Shown: positions 1 through 9,434, counted from the stretch's first letter. The stretch is 64,000 nt of DNA from Rhizobium giardinii bv. giardinii H152 (GCF_000379605.1 NZ_KB902657.1:1-64000), one strand, 5' to 3'. Program-made: numbers and translations. Notes: generated by a model not told the origin, from the sequence alone.

Positions 1-2
1 AT

Positions 3-2315
3 TTTGCCGGCCCTGACTCCGAGAGCGCCACGGATTTCGAGCGCAACGATCTGTCCCGTCAGATCAATACGATCCTTTCACGGCTAGGTTCCGGCTGGAT
101 GATCCAGGTCGAGGCCGTGCGCATCCCAACAACTGACTATCCTTCTGCGGAACGCAGTCATTTCCCCGATGCTGTCACTCGAATGATCGATGATGAGCGG
201 CGCAAGCACTTCGAACAAGAGCGCGGGCATTTCGAGAGCCGGCATGCGCTCGTCCTGACATATCGCCCTCCCGAGCGCCGGCGATCTGGCGTCACGCGTT
301 ATATCTACTCGGACACTGAGAGCCGGACGGCGACCTATGCCGACACGGTGCTCGACAGTTTCAGGCGCTCCACCCGAGAGATTGAGCAATACCTCGGCAA
401 CGTCATCTCCATTGAGCGTATGCGGACGCGTGAGGTGCCGGAACGCGGTGGCACCCGCATTGCCCGCTACGATGAGCTGTTCCAGTTCATCCGGTTCTGC
501 ATCACCGGTGAAAACCACCCAGTCCGTCTGCCTGAAATTCCCATGTATTTGGATTGGCTGGCGACCGCGGAGCTAGAGCACGGCCTTACCCCGAAAGTCG
601 AAAACCGGTTCCTCAGCGCGATTGCGATCGACGGTTTGCCGGCCGAGAGCTGGCCAGGCATCTTGAATAGCCTCGATCTCTTGCCGCTCACCTATCGCTG
701 GTCGTCACGCTTTATCTTTCTGGATGCCGAGGAAGCCAAACAGCGGTTGGAGCGCACGCGCAAGAAATGGCAACAGAAGGTGCGGCCGTTCTTCGACCAA
801 CTCTTCCAGACGCAAAGCCGATCGGTTGACCAGGACGCAATGGCCATGGTCGCTGAGACTGAAGACGCGATCGCCGAGGCTTCTTCGCAGCTGGTCGCTT
901 ATGGCTACTACACGCCGGTCATCATTCTATTCGACGAGAGCAGAGAAAAGCTCGCCGATAAAGCTGAGTCGGTTCGAAGGTTGATCCAGGCTGAGGGATT
1001 TGGCGCGCGGATCGAGACGTTGAATGCGACGGACGCATTCCTCGGGAGCCTGCCAGGCAACTGGTACTGCAACATCCGGGAACCGCTGATAAACACCCGC
1101 AACCTCGCGGACCTCATCCCCCTCAATTCCGTCTGGTCGGGCAGTCCACTTGCGCCCTGCCCGTTCTATCCACCCGACGCGCCGCCACTGACGCAGGTGG
1201 CTTCCGGATCGTCACCCTTCCGACTGAACCTTCATGTGGATGATGTCGGGCATACGCTTATTTTCGGACCAACCGGTTCCGGCAAGTCAACGCTTCTCGC
1301 GCTCATCGCAGCGCAATTTCGCCGGTATAAGGGTGCGCAGGTTTTCGCCTTCGACAAAGGCAACTCTATTCTGCCGCTGACGCTGGCCGTTGATGGTAAT
1401 CATTACGAAATCGGCGGCGAGGCAGGGGAGGGGGCTAGGCTTGCCTTTTGCCCTCTCTCCGACCTCTCGACCGAGACCGACCGCGCCTGGGCTTCCGAGT
1501 GGATCGAAACACTCGTCTCCCTGCAGGGTGTCACGGTCAACCCGGACTACCGAAACGCCATATCTCGGCAGATCGGTTTGATGGCGGGGGCTCCAGGCCG
1601 GTCGCTGTCGGATTTTGTGAGCGGCGTGCAGATGCGGGAGATCAAGGACGCGTTGCACCACTACACTGTTGATGGCCCCATGGGCCAACTTCTCGACGCT
1701 GAACGGGATTCGCTAACCCTCGGTCTGTTCCAGTGCTTCGAGATCGAGCAACTGATGAATATGGGCGAGCGAAATCTCGTCCCCGTGCTGACCTATCTGT
1801 TTCGCCGGATCGAAAAACGGCTCACGGGGGCACCAAGCCTCATCATTCTCGATGAGGCTTGGCTGATGCTCGGCCACCCGGTGTTCCGCGACAAGATCCG
1901 CGAGTGGCTGAAGGTGCTGCGAAAGGCAAACTGCGCTGTCGTTCTCGCCACACAGTCAATTTCGGACGCAGAGCGCTCGGGCATCATCGATGTCCTGAAG
2001 GAATCCTGCCCAACCAAGATCTGCCTCCCGAATGGGGCTGCCCGCGAGTCCGGGACACGAGAATTCTATGAGCGCATCGGCTTTAATCCTCGCCAGATCG
2101 AAATCGTCGCAGCCGCTATTCCAAAGCGGGAATATTACGTGACGTCGCCGGACGGACGCCGTCTTTTTGATATGGCGCTGGGGCCGCTCACCCTCTCCTT
2201 CGTCGGTGCTTCCGGCAAAGCCGACCTCGCTCGGATCCGGGAACTTCTCTCAACCTTCGGCAAAGACTGGCCAACCCAATGGCTCAATGAAAGAGGGATC
2301 AATAGCTATGCTTGA
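3..2315 (+). CDS. trbE: TrbE, type IV secretion ATPase (5' end outside window)
   Basis: This is the VirB4-family ATPase that powers assembly of the conjugation channel at the cytoplasmic face of the inner membrane. The reading frame is open from base 3, and the first visible residues (FAGPDSESATDF) read as TrbE, so the start lies upstream of the window. About 770 residues are visible of the roughly 820 usual for TrbE. A Walker A box, GPTGSGKST, is encoded at 1266-1292, and a Walker B segment, LIILDEAWLM, lies around 1840-1870. The stop overlaps the trbJ start by 8 bases (ATGCTTGA), which suggests translational coupling. The following order J-K-L-F-G-H-I is that of Ti and related rhizobial trb operons. 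Identification is firm. The promoter and trbB, trbC and trbD are not visible. Confidence 0.96.
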   Translation, partial: FAGPDSESATDFERNDLSRQINTILSRLGSGWMIQVEAVRIPTTDYPSAERSHFPDAVTRMIDDERRKHFEQERGHFESRHALVLTYRPPERRRSGVTRYIYSDTESRTATYADTVLDSFRRSTREIEQYLGNVISIERMRTREVPERGGTRIARYDELFQFIRFCITGENHPVRLPEIPMYLDWLATAELEHGLTPKVENRFLSAIAIDGLPAESWPGILNSLDLLPLTYRWSSRFIFLDAEEAKQRLERTRKKWQQKVRPFFDQLFQTQSRSVDQDAMAMVAETEDAIAEASSQLVAYGYYTPVIILFDESREKLADKAESVRRLIQAEGFGARIETLNATDAFLGSLPGNWYCNIREPLINTRNLADLIPLNSVWSGSPLAPCPFYPPDAPPLTQVASGSSPFRLNLHVDDVGHTLIFGPTGSGKSTLLALIAAQFRRYKGAQVFAFDKGNSILPLTLAVDGNHYEIGGEAGEGARLAFCPLSDLSTETDRAWASEWIETLVSLQGVTVNPDYRNAISRQIGLMAGAPGRSLSDFVSGVQMREIKDALHHYTVDGPMGQLLDAERDSLTLGLFQCFEIEQLMNMGERNLVPVLTYLFRRIEKRLTGAPSLIILDEAWLMLGHPVFRDKIREWLKVLRKANCAVVLATQSISDAERSGIIDVLKESCPTKICLPNGAARESGTREFYERIGFNPRQIEIVAAAIPKREYYVTSPDGRRLFDMALGPLTLSFVGASGKADLARIRELLSTFGKDWPTQWLNERGINSYA

Positions 2316-3111
2316 CCATATCCTATCGCTCAGAAGAAAATCCGCCACCGCTGTCGTGGCAGCTTTTGCAGTCTGCGCTTCGGCACCAGCATTTGCCGGC
2401 TCAGCGACGGGCGCTGCAACCGAGTGGACACAGCTTGCCAACAATGCACAGCTCGTCGACCTCCTTAAAAGCTCCGGCCTGCAAGTCGACAATCAGCTGA
2501 CACAGATCAGTCAGCTGGCCGAGCAGATCCAGAACCAGCTGAACATCTACGAAAACATGCTGCAAAACACGGCGCAGCTGCCCGATCATATCTGGGGGCA
2601 GGTGGAGAGCGATCTCAATCAGCTCCGCGATATCATCGATCAGGGACAGAGCATCTCTTTCTCGATGGGGAGCGCAGATGATGTGCTGAAGCAGCGCTTT
2701 CAATCCTATGCTGATCTTCAGACTGCCGCCGGCAACGGGACGGACCTATCCTCGAACTACGCCCGTTGGTCAGACACCAACCGCGACACCATCGCCAGCA
2801 CACTTAAGGCTGCGAGCCTGACCGCTGACCAGTTCGACAGCGAGGAGGATACGATGGGCTCCCTCAGAAACATGTCAGAATCTGCCGATGGCCAAATGAA
2901 AGCTCTCCAGGTCGGCCACGAGATTGCAGCGCAGCAGGTTGCACAAACGCAAAAGCTGCGTGGTCTCGTATCCCAGCAGATGACGATGATGGGGACGTGG
3001 CTGCAAAGCGAGCAAACCGACAAGGATCTGGCACAGGCACGACGGGAAAAGTTCTTCAACGCGGATACCAGTGCCGTCCCCGAAGGTCAGAAGATGGAGC
3101 CCCGCTGGTGA
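2308..3111 (+). CDS. trbJ: TrbJ, conjugal transfer periplasmic protein
   Basis: TrbJ is the VirB5-like member of the trb mating-pair apparatus and is exported to the periplasm, where it is thought to help pilus assembly. The protein has 267 residues. A signal peptide is visible at residues 1-31: the basic MLDHILSLRRK, a hydrophobic run, then ASAPAFAG as a cleavage site. The mature part is rich in Gln and Asn and helical, as expected for the family. The start at 2308 was chosen because AAAGAGGG lies 10 bases upstream and because it gives a clean signal peptide. An in-frame ATG at 2287 would add seven residues and lacks this spacing. The gene overlaps trbE by 8 bases and trbK by 4. Confidence 0.93.
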   Translation: MLDHILSLRRKSATAVVAAFAVCASAPAFAGSATGAATEWTQLANNAQLVDLLKSSGLQVDNQLTQISQLAEQIQNQLNIYENMLQNTAQLPDHIWGQVESDLNQLRDIIDQGQSISFSMGSADDVLKQRFQSYADLQTAAGNGTDLSSNYARWSDTNRDTIASTLKAASLTADQFDSEEDTMGSLRNMSESADGQMKALQVGHEIAAQQVAQTQKLRGLVSQQMTMMGTWLQSEQTDKDLAQARREKFFNADTSAVPEGQKMEPRW

Positions 3112-3290
3112 GCCGCGCGATCGTCATTGCTATCGCGCTTTTGGTCGCGGCGGCGTCAGTGTCAGCAGCAACGGTATTCATCATGAAGTCCGACGAGAGA
3201 TCCTCATCCAAAAAGAGCGAGAAATTTTTCGGTGTGAAAAAGGACCTGCCCCCGATCGAAAAGGGCCAGGAAATGCGTCCAAGATGGTGA
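3108..3290 (+). CDS. trbK: TrbK, small entry-exclusion-type protein
   Basis: This small protein of 60 residues lies between trbJ and trbL, where trbK is found in rhizobial trb operons. It begins with GTG overlapping the trbJ stop (GTGA). The N-terminus (SRAIVIAIALLVAAASVSA) is a single hydrophobic segment or signal sequence. The C-terminal tail KKDLPPIEKGQEMRPRW is charged and resembles the conserved end of TrbK from Ti-type plasmids. In RP4, TrbK is a lipoprotein that blocks entry of related plasmids. This version has no cysteine, so it cannot be lipid-modified in the same way. Identity rests on position, size and the tail. The entry-exclusion role is inferred from family knowledge. Confidence 0.85.
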   Translation: MSRAIVIAIALLVAAASVSAATVFIMKSDERSSSKKSEKFFGVKKDLPPIEKGQEMRPRW

Positions 3291-4465
3291 GGGCACGGAT
3301 CGAGTTGATCTTTTTCGCAACTGGACTTGCCTGCCTTATGCTGGCCGGCCCTGCGTTTGCACAGCAGGGCCAAGTCCTCACAGAGCTTGAAAATCAGGTT
3401 TCTTCCGCTGCCAAGGGTTGGGAAACAACCATCATGGATGCGGCAAGGTCTCTGTTCTGGATCCTCGCCGGAATAGAGGTAGGGATTGCCGCGGTGTGGC
3501 TCGCCATTCAGTCGGCATCCCTCGACAGCTGGTTCGCTGAGCTTGTGCGGAGGATCATGTTCATCGGCTTTTTTGCCTTTGTTTTGACCCAGGGACCGAC
3601 GTTTGCCAAAGCTGTTGTCGATAGTCTCTATCAGATCGGGGCCGGCAGCGGGTCAGCTTCGCCTGCGGAGGTGTTCGATGCGGGTATCCGTGTCGCTTCG
3701 CAGATGTCGGAACAGGCCAAGTTCGGTGTCTTCGAGGATAATGCTCTTGCGATCGCAGCCGTTCTCGCCATGGGTATTGTTGTGATCTGCTTCTCGCTGG
3801 TGGCAGCGATTTTCGTGGCTGTGATGGTCGAGATGTATGTCGGCCTACTCGCGGGAATGATTATGCTCGGCCTCGGTGGATCCTCGTTCACCAAGGACTT
3901 TGCTGTCCGATATCTCGTTTATGCTTTCGGCGTTGGCATGAAGCTCATGGCGTTGGTCATGATCGCTAAAATCGGCTCCGGAGTCCTCTTGGGACTTGCT
4001 CAGGCCCCAACCGCCGAGACCGACCAGTTCATCACGACACTTGCGATCGCCGGCATCTCGGTCGTTGTGTTTATCATCGCGATGTATATTCCAAACATCA
4101 TGCAGGGCGTCGTTCAGGGGGCGTCTGTTTCCGGCGGGATGGAAGCCATTCAGCACGGTGGGCAGGCGGCGTCTTTCGCGACTGGCGGAGCCTTCCTGGC
4201 CGCAGGTGCGGCCGGAGCAGGATTTGCAGCAGGTCAAGCGGCGCGGGCCGCCGGATCATCCTTTGGAGGAGCGGCTATTCGCGGAGTGGGTGCAGGCCTT
4301 GGCTCGGCCGGGCAGGCCGCAGGATCCGCAGCCAAGGAGAAGGCGATCGGGTCGCCCGGTGCCTATGCTGGCTCCATCCTTGGCCTAGCGAACGCGAAGC
4401 TCGACCAGGCTCGCGGCAAGGGAGCCTCACCCGGTCAGCCGCCGGAGCGGCAGGATAAATCGTAA
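3284..4465 (+). CDS. trbL: TrbL, inner-membrane channel protein
   Basis: TrbL is the VirB6-like polytopic inner-membrane protein of the conjugation channel. The protein has 393 residues from the ATG at 3284, which overlaps the trbK stop by 7 bases. It has a signal-like N-terminus ending LAGPAFAQQG. Several hydrophobic membrane segments lie between about residues 55 and 280. A long small-residue tail follows (many Gly, Ala and Ser), ending in a polar stretch (SPGQPPERQDKS). This layout is typical of TrbL. A longer frame reaches back to 3071 but would run through trbK and is not credible. Confidence 0.93.
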   Translation: MVRARIELIFFATGLACLMLAGPAFAQQGQVLTELENQVSSAAKGWETTIMDAARSLFWILAGIEVGIAAVWLAIQSASLDSWFAELVRRIMFIGFFAFVLTQGPTFAKAVVDSLYQIGAGSGSASPAEVFDAGIRVASQMSEQAKFGVFEDNALAIAAVLAMGIVVICFSLVAAIFVAVMVEMYVGLLAGMIMLGLGGSSFTKDFAVRYLVYAFGVGMKLMALVMIAKIGSGVLLGLAQAPTAETDQFITTLAIAGISVVVFIIAMYIPNIMQGVVQGASVSGGMEAIQHGGQAASFATGGAFLAAGAAGAGFAAGQAARAAGSSFGGAAIRGVGAGLGSAGQAAGSAAKEKAIGSPGAYAGSILGLANAKLDQARGKGASPGQPPERQDKS

Positions 4466-4486
4466 ATTCAAGACAGGGAAAATAAT

Positions 4487-5149
4487 ATGGCAGCGCAACG
4501 CGCCCCGGAGAACCCGTATCTTGCCGCAAGGCAGGAATGGTCGGAACGATACGGCTCTTACGTGAGGGCGGCCTCGGCATGGCGGACGGTCGGCATCTTG
4601 AGCCTCGGCATGGCGGTGATCGGTCTCAGTTACTCGCTGTATCTGAGCACGCAGGTCAAACTCGTGCCGTACATCGTCGAGGTCGACAAAGTCGGAAACA
4701 CCGTCTCGGCAGGATTTCCGCAGCAGATCGAATATGCCGACGCCCGGGTCATCCGGGCAACGCTCGGCGGCTTTATCACCAGTTTCCGCTCGATCACGCC
4801 GGATGCCGTCGTCCAGAAACAATACATCGACAGGACCTATGCGCTTCTCAGGACAAGCGATCCATCGACCCAGAAGATTAATGCCTGGTTCCGTGGCAAC
4901 TCGCCATTCGAAAAGGCCGTGAATGCGACCGTCGCCATCGAGGTGAACAACATCGTCGCGCTGTCGAACCAGACCTATCAGATCGACTGGACTGAGTACG
5001 AACGGGACCGCAAAGGCAAGGAAATCGCAACACGCCGATTTCGCGGCATAGCCACGGTAGCGATCACCCCGCCCCAGGACGAGGCGACCATCCGGCTCAA
5101 TCCCATCGGCCTCTATGTCAAGGACTTCGACTGGACCGCGCAACTGTAA
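4487..5149 (+). CDS. trbF: TrbF, VirB8-like channel scaffold
   Basis: TrbF is the VirB8-family bitopic protein that nucleates the type IV secretion channel. It has 220 residues: a short cytoplasmic N-terminus ([19 protein letters not shown]), one membrane segment at about residues 35-57, then a periplasmic domain. The family feature [12 protein letters not shown] is present near the start. The gene lies 21 bases after trbL and 15 before trbG. A reasonable ribosome site precedes the ATG (gacaggga). Length and order agree with Ti-plasmid TrbF. Nothing unusual is seen. Confidence 0.95.
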   Translation: MAAQRAPENPYLAARQEWSERYGSYVRAASAWRTVGILSLGMAVIGLSYSLYLSTQVKLVPYIVEVDKVGNTVSAGFPQQIEYADARVIRATLGGFITSFRSITPDAVVQKQYIDRTYALLRTSDPSTQKINAWFRGNSPFEKAVNATVAIEVNNIVALSNQTYQIDWTEYERDRKGKEIATRRFRGIATVAITPPQDEATIRLNPIGLYVKDFDWTAQL

Positions 5150-5164
5150 GGGCAGGGGACTTCA

Positions 5165-5995
5165 ATGAATACAAGGTTAAATCGGGCAGCGCTTTGCTGC
5201 ATGACCGCACTTGCGCTTTTGATCACGGCGACGACATCGGGCTTTGCCCAGAGCCTGACGACGAATGAGGCGAAAGGAACCACCCTCTCCAACAAATGGC
5301 GTGGGCAGCGGGGACTGGTAACAACTGGTGCCGACGGAAAAGTCATCTTTCTGTTCGGTGAGACGCAGCCCTCTGTCGTTTGCTCACCTTTACAGGTCTG
5401 CGACATCGAGCTTCAGGGTGGGGAGATTGTCCGCGACGTGCTTGTTGGGGACACGGTGCGCTGGAAGGTCGAGCCGGCCACATCCGGTGCTGCAGGGGGC
5501 CAGGCAATTCACCTGATCGTCAAACCGTCTGAAGCGGGTCTGGTGACGTCGATGGTGGTGACGACGTCGAGGCGTACCTATCATATTCAGCTCAAATCGC
5601 ATCCAAACCAGTATATGGCCCGGGTTGGCTTCGAGTATCCGGAAGAGGCCGCGACGAGATTGTCCGACATCAACGCTCGAATTCAGACGATGACCAATTC
5701 CGACGGCGGCGTACCGCCAGAGCAACTTGCCTTCGCCTATTCGCTGAGCGGCAGCGCGCCCTGGAAGCCGAAGCGCGTCTATTCGGATGGGCAGAAGACC
5801 TACATACAGTTTCCGCGAACGCTCTCCGGTCAGGATGCGCCGGTCCTCTTCGTGGTTTCTGGCGGGCAAAACCGGATCGTAAACTACCGGATGAAGAACG
5901 ACATGATGATCGTCGATTACAATATCGACAAGGCTGTCCTTGTTTCGGGCGTCGGCTGGCGTCAGCAGAAAATTACCATCAGGAAGGGAGGCTGA
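5165..5995 (+). CDS. trbG: TrbG, VirB9-like channel protein
   Basis: TrbG is the VirB9/CagX-family periplasmic and outer-membrane-associated component of the conjugation channel. It has 276 residues. Residues 1-29 form a signal peptide ending TSGFAQS. The mature protein shows the usual two beta-rich halves, with [12 protein letters not shown] and [14 protein letters not shown] in the first and a C-terminal part containing [16 protein letters not shown]. These are recognisable VirB9/TrbG signatures. The gene sits 15 bases after trbF and 3 bases before trbH, in the expected order. An AGGGGACTTCA sequence before the ATG can serve as ribosome site. Confidence 0.95.
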   Translation: MNTRLNRAALCCMTALALLITATTSGFAQSLTTNEAKGTTLSNKWRGQRGLVTTGADGKVIFLFGETQPSVVCSPLQVCDIELQGGEIVRDVLVGDTVRWKVEPATSGAAGGQAIHLIVKPSEAGLVTSMVVTTSRRTYHIQLKSHPNQYMARVGFEYPEEAATRLSDINARIQTMTNSDGGVPPEQLAFAYSLSGSAPWKPKRVYSDGQKTYIQFPRTLSGQDAPVLFVVSGGQNRIVNYRMKNDMMIVDYNIDKAVLVSGVGWRQQKITIRKGG

Positions 5996-5998
5996 TCG

Positions 5999-6442
5999 AT
6001 GCGCCTTTGCCTTTTTCCTTTTGTCGCTGCCGTTCTTCTCTCTGGTTGCCAGACCGGAACTGACGCGCTCACGACGAGTGCTGCGCCTTCGACGCTAACA
6101 GGCCCCGCCGCAAGCGCGATCGCCGGCGACATGGCTGGGCGTTATGCCGAGCAGGCAGGGTCAACCGCGACGCCAATCAGGCTTCACAACGACGCATCGG
6201 ATTTCGCGACCGCGCTCGAGGCCGCGTTGAAGGGGTGGGGTTTCACTGTCGTGACGGATGACAAGGCGCGCTCATTGAAAGACACCGCCAAACCGATCGA
6301 GCTGGCATATTCGTTGATCGACGTTGATGGACAGGTGCTGGCAAGACTTTCCAGCGAGACACTCGAGCTTGGGCGAGCCTATTCGGTGTCATCAGGTGGC
6401 GCCACGCCGGCAAGCCCGCTTTCATTGATGAAGCGAAACTGA
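5999..6442 (+). CDS. trbH: TrbH, conjugal transfer lipoprotein
   Basis: TrbH is a small outer-membrane lipoprotein of the trb system, thought to act with TrbG and TrbI in the core complex in a VirB7-like way. The protein has 147 residues and a clear lipobox, LLSGC, with the lipidated Cys at residue 17. The mature part has no other cysteine and carries a short Ala/Ser/Thr-rich linker followed by a mixed alpha/beta domain (residues about 50-125). It starts three bases after trbG and ends 12 bases before trbI. Length and position match TrbH of rhizobial plasmids. Confidence 0.9.
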   Translation: MRLCLFPFVAAVLLSGCQTGTDALTTSAAPSTLTGPAASAIAGDMAGRYAEQAGSTATPIRLHNDASDFATALEAALKGWGFTVVTDDKARSLKDTAKPIELAYSLIDVDGQVLARLSSETLELGRAYSVSSGGATPASPLSLMKRN

Positions 6443-6454
6443 GGAGAGACAGAT

Positions 6455-7750
6455 ATGGTCCAGTCGCTCCAGCTCGGCAATCCGAGCAGCGCCTCGCAGG
6501 AAAAGGGCATGAAACGGCTCAATCGCCTGCCGGTGTTCTGTGGCATCGGTATCGCAGTCGTCGTCGCCTGTGTCCTTGTCTACGGCATCTCATCCAGGGG
6601 ACTGCGGTTCGGCGACAGAATTCCGGATGAAGCAGGCTCGAACGTCCCGGCCTCGACCTTCGCTGATCAGATGAAGCGCGGGGTGAAAGACGGCATCATC
6701 GGGGATCGCGAAGAGCAGTCCGTATTCCAGCCCACGCCCGCAACCCAGACAAAGGTGGAGGCCAAGCCGATTGAAGAGGAGCAGATAAAGCAGCAGGCAC
6801 GGGAAGAGCGCAGACCCCAAATGGAGTCGGAAGAAGAATGGCTGGCCCGACTTCGCCGCGAGCAGCGCGAACAAGTCCTGCGTGAACAGCAACGACAGCG
6901 GATGGCCAGCCTTCAGGCCCGTGCCACTGCGTTTGACTCGCCGCTGAAGGTCAAAATCTCGGAGCTGGGAAATATCTCCAACCACACCAGGACAACAGAC
7001 CGGCAGCCGGCCACCAATAACGGTGCCTCCGATCTCTATGCGGCGGCCATGAAATCGGGTTTGATGGGTCAGAATGCCGATCCGAACGGACAGACTTCGA
7101 AGGAAGATTTCTTCAACGCCGACATCAAGGATCTCGGCTACCTGCCGAACCAGGTTGTACCCCAACAGTCACGCTATGAATTGAAGCGCGGCTCCGTCAT
7201 CCCGGCCACCATGATTACCGGCATCATCTCCGATTTGCCGGGCCGGATCACAGCGCAGGTGAGCCAGCACATCTACGACAGCGCCACCGGGCATTTTCTT
7301 CTCATTCCGCAGGGTACCAAACTACTCGGACGCTATGACAGCAAGGTCTCGTTTGGCCAAAGCCGCGTTCTGGTCGTCTGGACGGATGTCATCTTCCCGA
7401 ATGGCTCTACACTGCAGATCGGCGGCATGGCTGGAACAGACTCGCAGGGCTATGGCGGCTTCTCCGACAAGGTCAACAATCATTATTTCCGAACCTTTGG
7501 ATCGGCAGCGCTTGTTGCACTCATAGGTACCGGCATCGATATGGCAGTTCCGGAGAGTTCGACCCTCGCCACACAGGATACGGCTTCTGACGCGGCGCGT
7601 AGAAACTTTGCGGAGACCTTCGGCCGCGTCGCGGAGCAGACGATTTCCAAGAACCTGAATGTTCAGCCCACCATCCAGATCCGACCGGGCTACAAGTTCA
7701 ACGTTCTCGTCGACCAGGATATTGTCTTTCCCGGAAATTATGGCGGTTGA
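6455..7750 (+). CDS. trbI: TrbI, VirB10-like channel protein
   Basis: TrbI is the VirB10-family protein that spans from the inner membrane to the outer-membrane core complex. The protein has 431 residues: a cytoplasmic N-terminus, one membrane segment at about residues 25-47, a long charged Glu/Arg/Gln linker (about 95-155, likely coiled coil), and the conserved VirB10 beta-barrel domain at the C-terminus. That domain includes YELKRGSVIPATMITGI, FLLIPQGTKLLGRYDS and, near the end, FNVLVDQDIVFPGNYGG. A strong ribosome site (GAGGAGA) precedes the start. It is the last gene of the trb operon; only 40 bases separate it from the convergent synthase gene. Confidence 0.96.
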   Translation: MVQSLQLGNPSSASQEKGMKRLNRLPVFCGIGIAVVVACVLVYGISSRGLRFGDRIPDEAGSNVPASTFADQMKRGVKDGIIGDREEQSVFQPTPATQTKVEAKPIEEEQIKQQAREERRPQMESEEEWLARLRREQREQVLREQQRQRMASLQARATAFDSPLKVKISELGNISNHTRTTDRQPATNNGASDLYAAAMKSGLMGQNADPNGQTSKEDFFNADIKDLGYLPNQVVPQQSRYELKRGSVIPATMITGIISDLPGRITAQVSQHIYDSATGHFLLIPQGTKLLGRYDSKVSFGQSRVLVVWTDVIFPNGSTLQIGGMAGTDSQGYGGFSDKVNNHYFRTFGSAALVALIGTGIDMAVPESSTLATQDTASDAARRNFAETFGRVAEQTISKNLNVQPTIQIRPGYKFNVLVDQDIVFPGNYGG

Positions 7751-7790
7751 GGCACACGTTGCCGCAACCGCCCTTTGGACAATTCCTGGA

Positions 7791-8453
7791 TCAGGCCGAT
7801 ATGCGCACGGTCTCGCTGTTCGCAATTTTGCGCGGCCGATATCCTGCATAAAGGGGAGCCGCGACACCAAGCGTCTGCTGCATGCGCGTGCGAACTTCTT
7901 CTGAAACCTCGAAGATACCGCAGCAAACCGGAGAGCGACCATAGCCGTCTGCGCGGCCAACCTCTTCAACGGCGAGCCCCGCCCGACGATAGACGCGCGC
8001 CAGGTGCGGCTCGTAGTTCGACACCAGCGTCTCGATACCGTGCGACAATCCGCATTCGCACAAAGCCAGCAACAGCATGCCGAAAGCCTTGCCCGTTTCC
8101 AGGCTCGGGAAATCCACGGAAAGTGTTTCCTCATCGAGGCACATTCTCGTTCCCTCATAGATACCGGGTGCAATCAGGTTTGCACCCGCAAACGTGTTGC
8201 GGAAGACGTCGTAGAGAAGCGTCGGGCCGGTGGTTGGCATCAGCCGCAGGGTTCCATAAAGGCGATCCGCGCGATCATTGCACCACATCAGGTAAGCCGG
8301 CCGCAGAGCATCGTATTCGTCGCGCTCGCAATCACCGTCGATTGTGACGGCCCATCCGAGCTGGTCGTGAAAGACGCGTTTTCGCAGGCGAAATGCCTGA
8401 TCCATGAGAGCCTGATAACGGGTGTATTGATGCGCTTGAACCAGAATGAACAA
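7791..8453 (-). CDS. CinI/TraI-type acyl-homoserine-lactone synthase
   Basis: LuxI-family enzyme that makes an N-acyl-homoserine lactone from S-adenosylmethionine and acyl-ACP. The protein has 220 residues. All hallmark residues can be seen: Arg24, Phe28, Trp34, Asp45, Asp48, Arg70, Phe84, Glu100 and Arg103 (motifs RLRKRVF, ERDEYDA, YGTLRLMPTTGPTLL, YEGTRMCLDEE). The overall sequence resembles CinI of Rhizobium more than TraI of Ti plasmids (for example NYEP, RVYRRAG and GRADGYGRSPVCCG), so a long-chain hydroxylated signal is possible; this is inference. It begins with TTG, supported by GGAG seven bases upstream. It faces trbI, unlike Ti plasmids, where traI heads the trb operon. A 28-bp inverted repeat lies upstream. 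Confidence 0.9.
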   Translation of the reverse strand: MFILVQAHQYTRYQALMDQAFRLRKRVFHDQLGWAVTIDGDCERDEYDALRPAYLMWCNDRADRLYGTLRLMPTTGPTLLYDVFRNTFAGANLIAPGIYEGTRMCLDEETLSVDFPSLETGKAFGMLLLALCECGLSHGIETLVSNYEPHLARVYRRAGLAVEEVGRADGYGRSPVCCGIFEVSEEVRTRMQQTLGVAAPLYAGYRPRKIANSETVRISA

Positions 8454-8514
8454 GGTTTATCTCCAGCTGTTGATCTTGGCTGGAAGATGCCGCTTGGCGG
8501 AGGAGCCAGATATT

Positions 8515-8542
8515 CCCGCATATGGTCAGACCCATATGCGGG
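8515..8542. promoter_or_regulatory. 28-bp inverted repeat upstream of the AHL synthase
   Basis: CCCGCATATGG and CCATATGCGGG are perfect 11-base arms separated by TCAGAC. The site lies 62 bases upstream of the synthase start, in the 117-bp gap between the synthase and the CinR-like gene. The inner 20 bases (CATATGG, six bases, CCATATG) have the size and symmetry of a lux-type box. It is probably the operator of the synthase promoter. Which regulator binds it is unknown. Confidence 0.65.
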
Positions 8543-8570
8543 TATTGTCAAAGGCTGGCGGGCGGTCGGC

Positions 8571-9288
8571 TCATATCGTGATCACGCGTAGCTTCAGGGC
8601 AAGAGTGGCCGCCGCCGAGATCGTGGCGCAACCGAGTTTTGTCCTCGCCGACTTGATGTAGCTGCGGGTCGTGTGATGCGAAAGGCCGAGAATAAGCGCG
8701 ATATCCTTGTAATCCTTGCCGAGCGCGCTCCAGTAGAGGCACTCACGTTCCCGCGGACTCAAGACCGGGATCGGATCGCTCGCTCCATGTAGCTCGAACA
8801 CTGCCATCTGGTGGACGAGATACGCGAGATCGCCCCATTCACTCCGATGAGCACTGACCAGATCCTCCCAGTCTTCGGCGGAGGCGTTCGAATTCAAAGA
8901 GAGGATGGCGCGACGGCCGGCTTTATCCGATATCGGGATGGAAAAACCAAAACGGCCGATCCCATGGCGTATTGCGTCTTCCAGAAACATCAGCATCTCG
9001 GGCGTGACGTCGAGTTCTCGCCAATCGAATGGCAGCTGGCGCAAAAAGCCCTCGCGCGACAGGATCGATGGTGACATAGCCCTTCAACAGATAGGTGGAT
9101 ACCCACGCATCCGGGTAGGTCGTGCGCACGAACGGGGTGTCAAAATCACCAATTACCGTCGAAGCGAGATGGTAGGTTATGAAATCGACGCGATAGACCG
9201 ACTGTATGAAATGTAGCGCTTCCGTCACCGAGCCCGTCTTTGCAAGGCGTTCCTTAACGTCGGAAAAATCGGCGAGAGATCGTGTCAA
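8571..9288 (-). pseudogene. CinR-like LuxR-family regulator, frameshifted
   Basis: LuxR-family quorum-sensing regulator split over two frames. The N-terminal half reads from a TTG at 9288 (TRSLADFSDVKERL...) through [22 protein letters not shown], the autoinducer-binding domain. The continuation [21 protein letters not shown] is in another frame, and the rest carries the C-terminal GerE-type helix-turn-helix ([27 protein letters not shown]...). The break is at about 9057-9061. After the codons for DPV a single G precedes CGC GAG GGC, so two bases are missing if a residue stood there, or one base is extra. Joined, the protein would be about 239 residues and very CinR-like. It sits directly upstream of the synthase, as cinR does with cinI. 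It is either a real inactivating mutation or a sequencing error. The TTG start is supported by GGAAG upstream but is uncertain. Confidence 0.8.
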
Positions 9289-9434
9289 TATCCGCTTCCA
9301 GCACTGCGACCTGACAATCCGCCGCAGAGATCGAATGATCAGCCAAACGAGTTCGCCGGCGATGCAGAACTTCAAGGGATCGTGCTGTAACCTGATTGCT
9401 TTCGTGGTTCAAACGCAACTTTCCGGCGAAGAGA

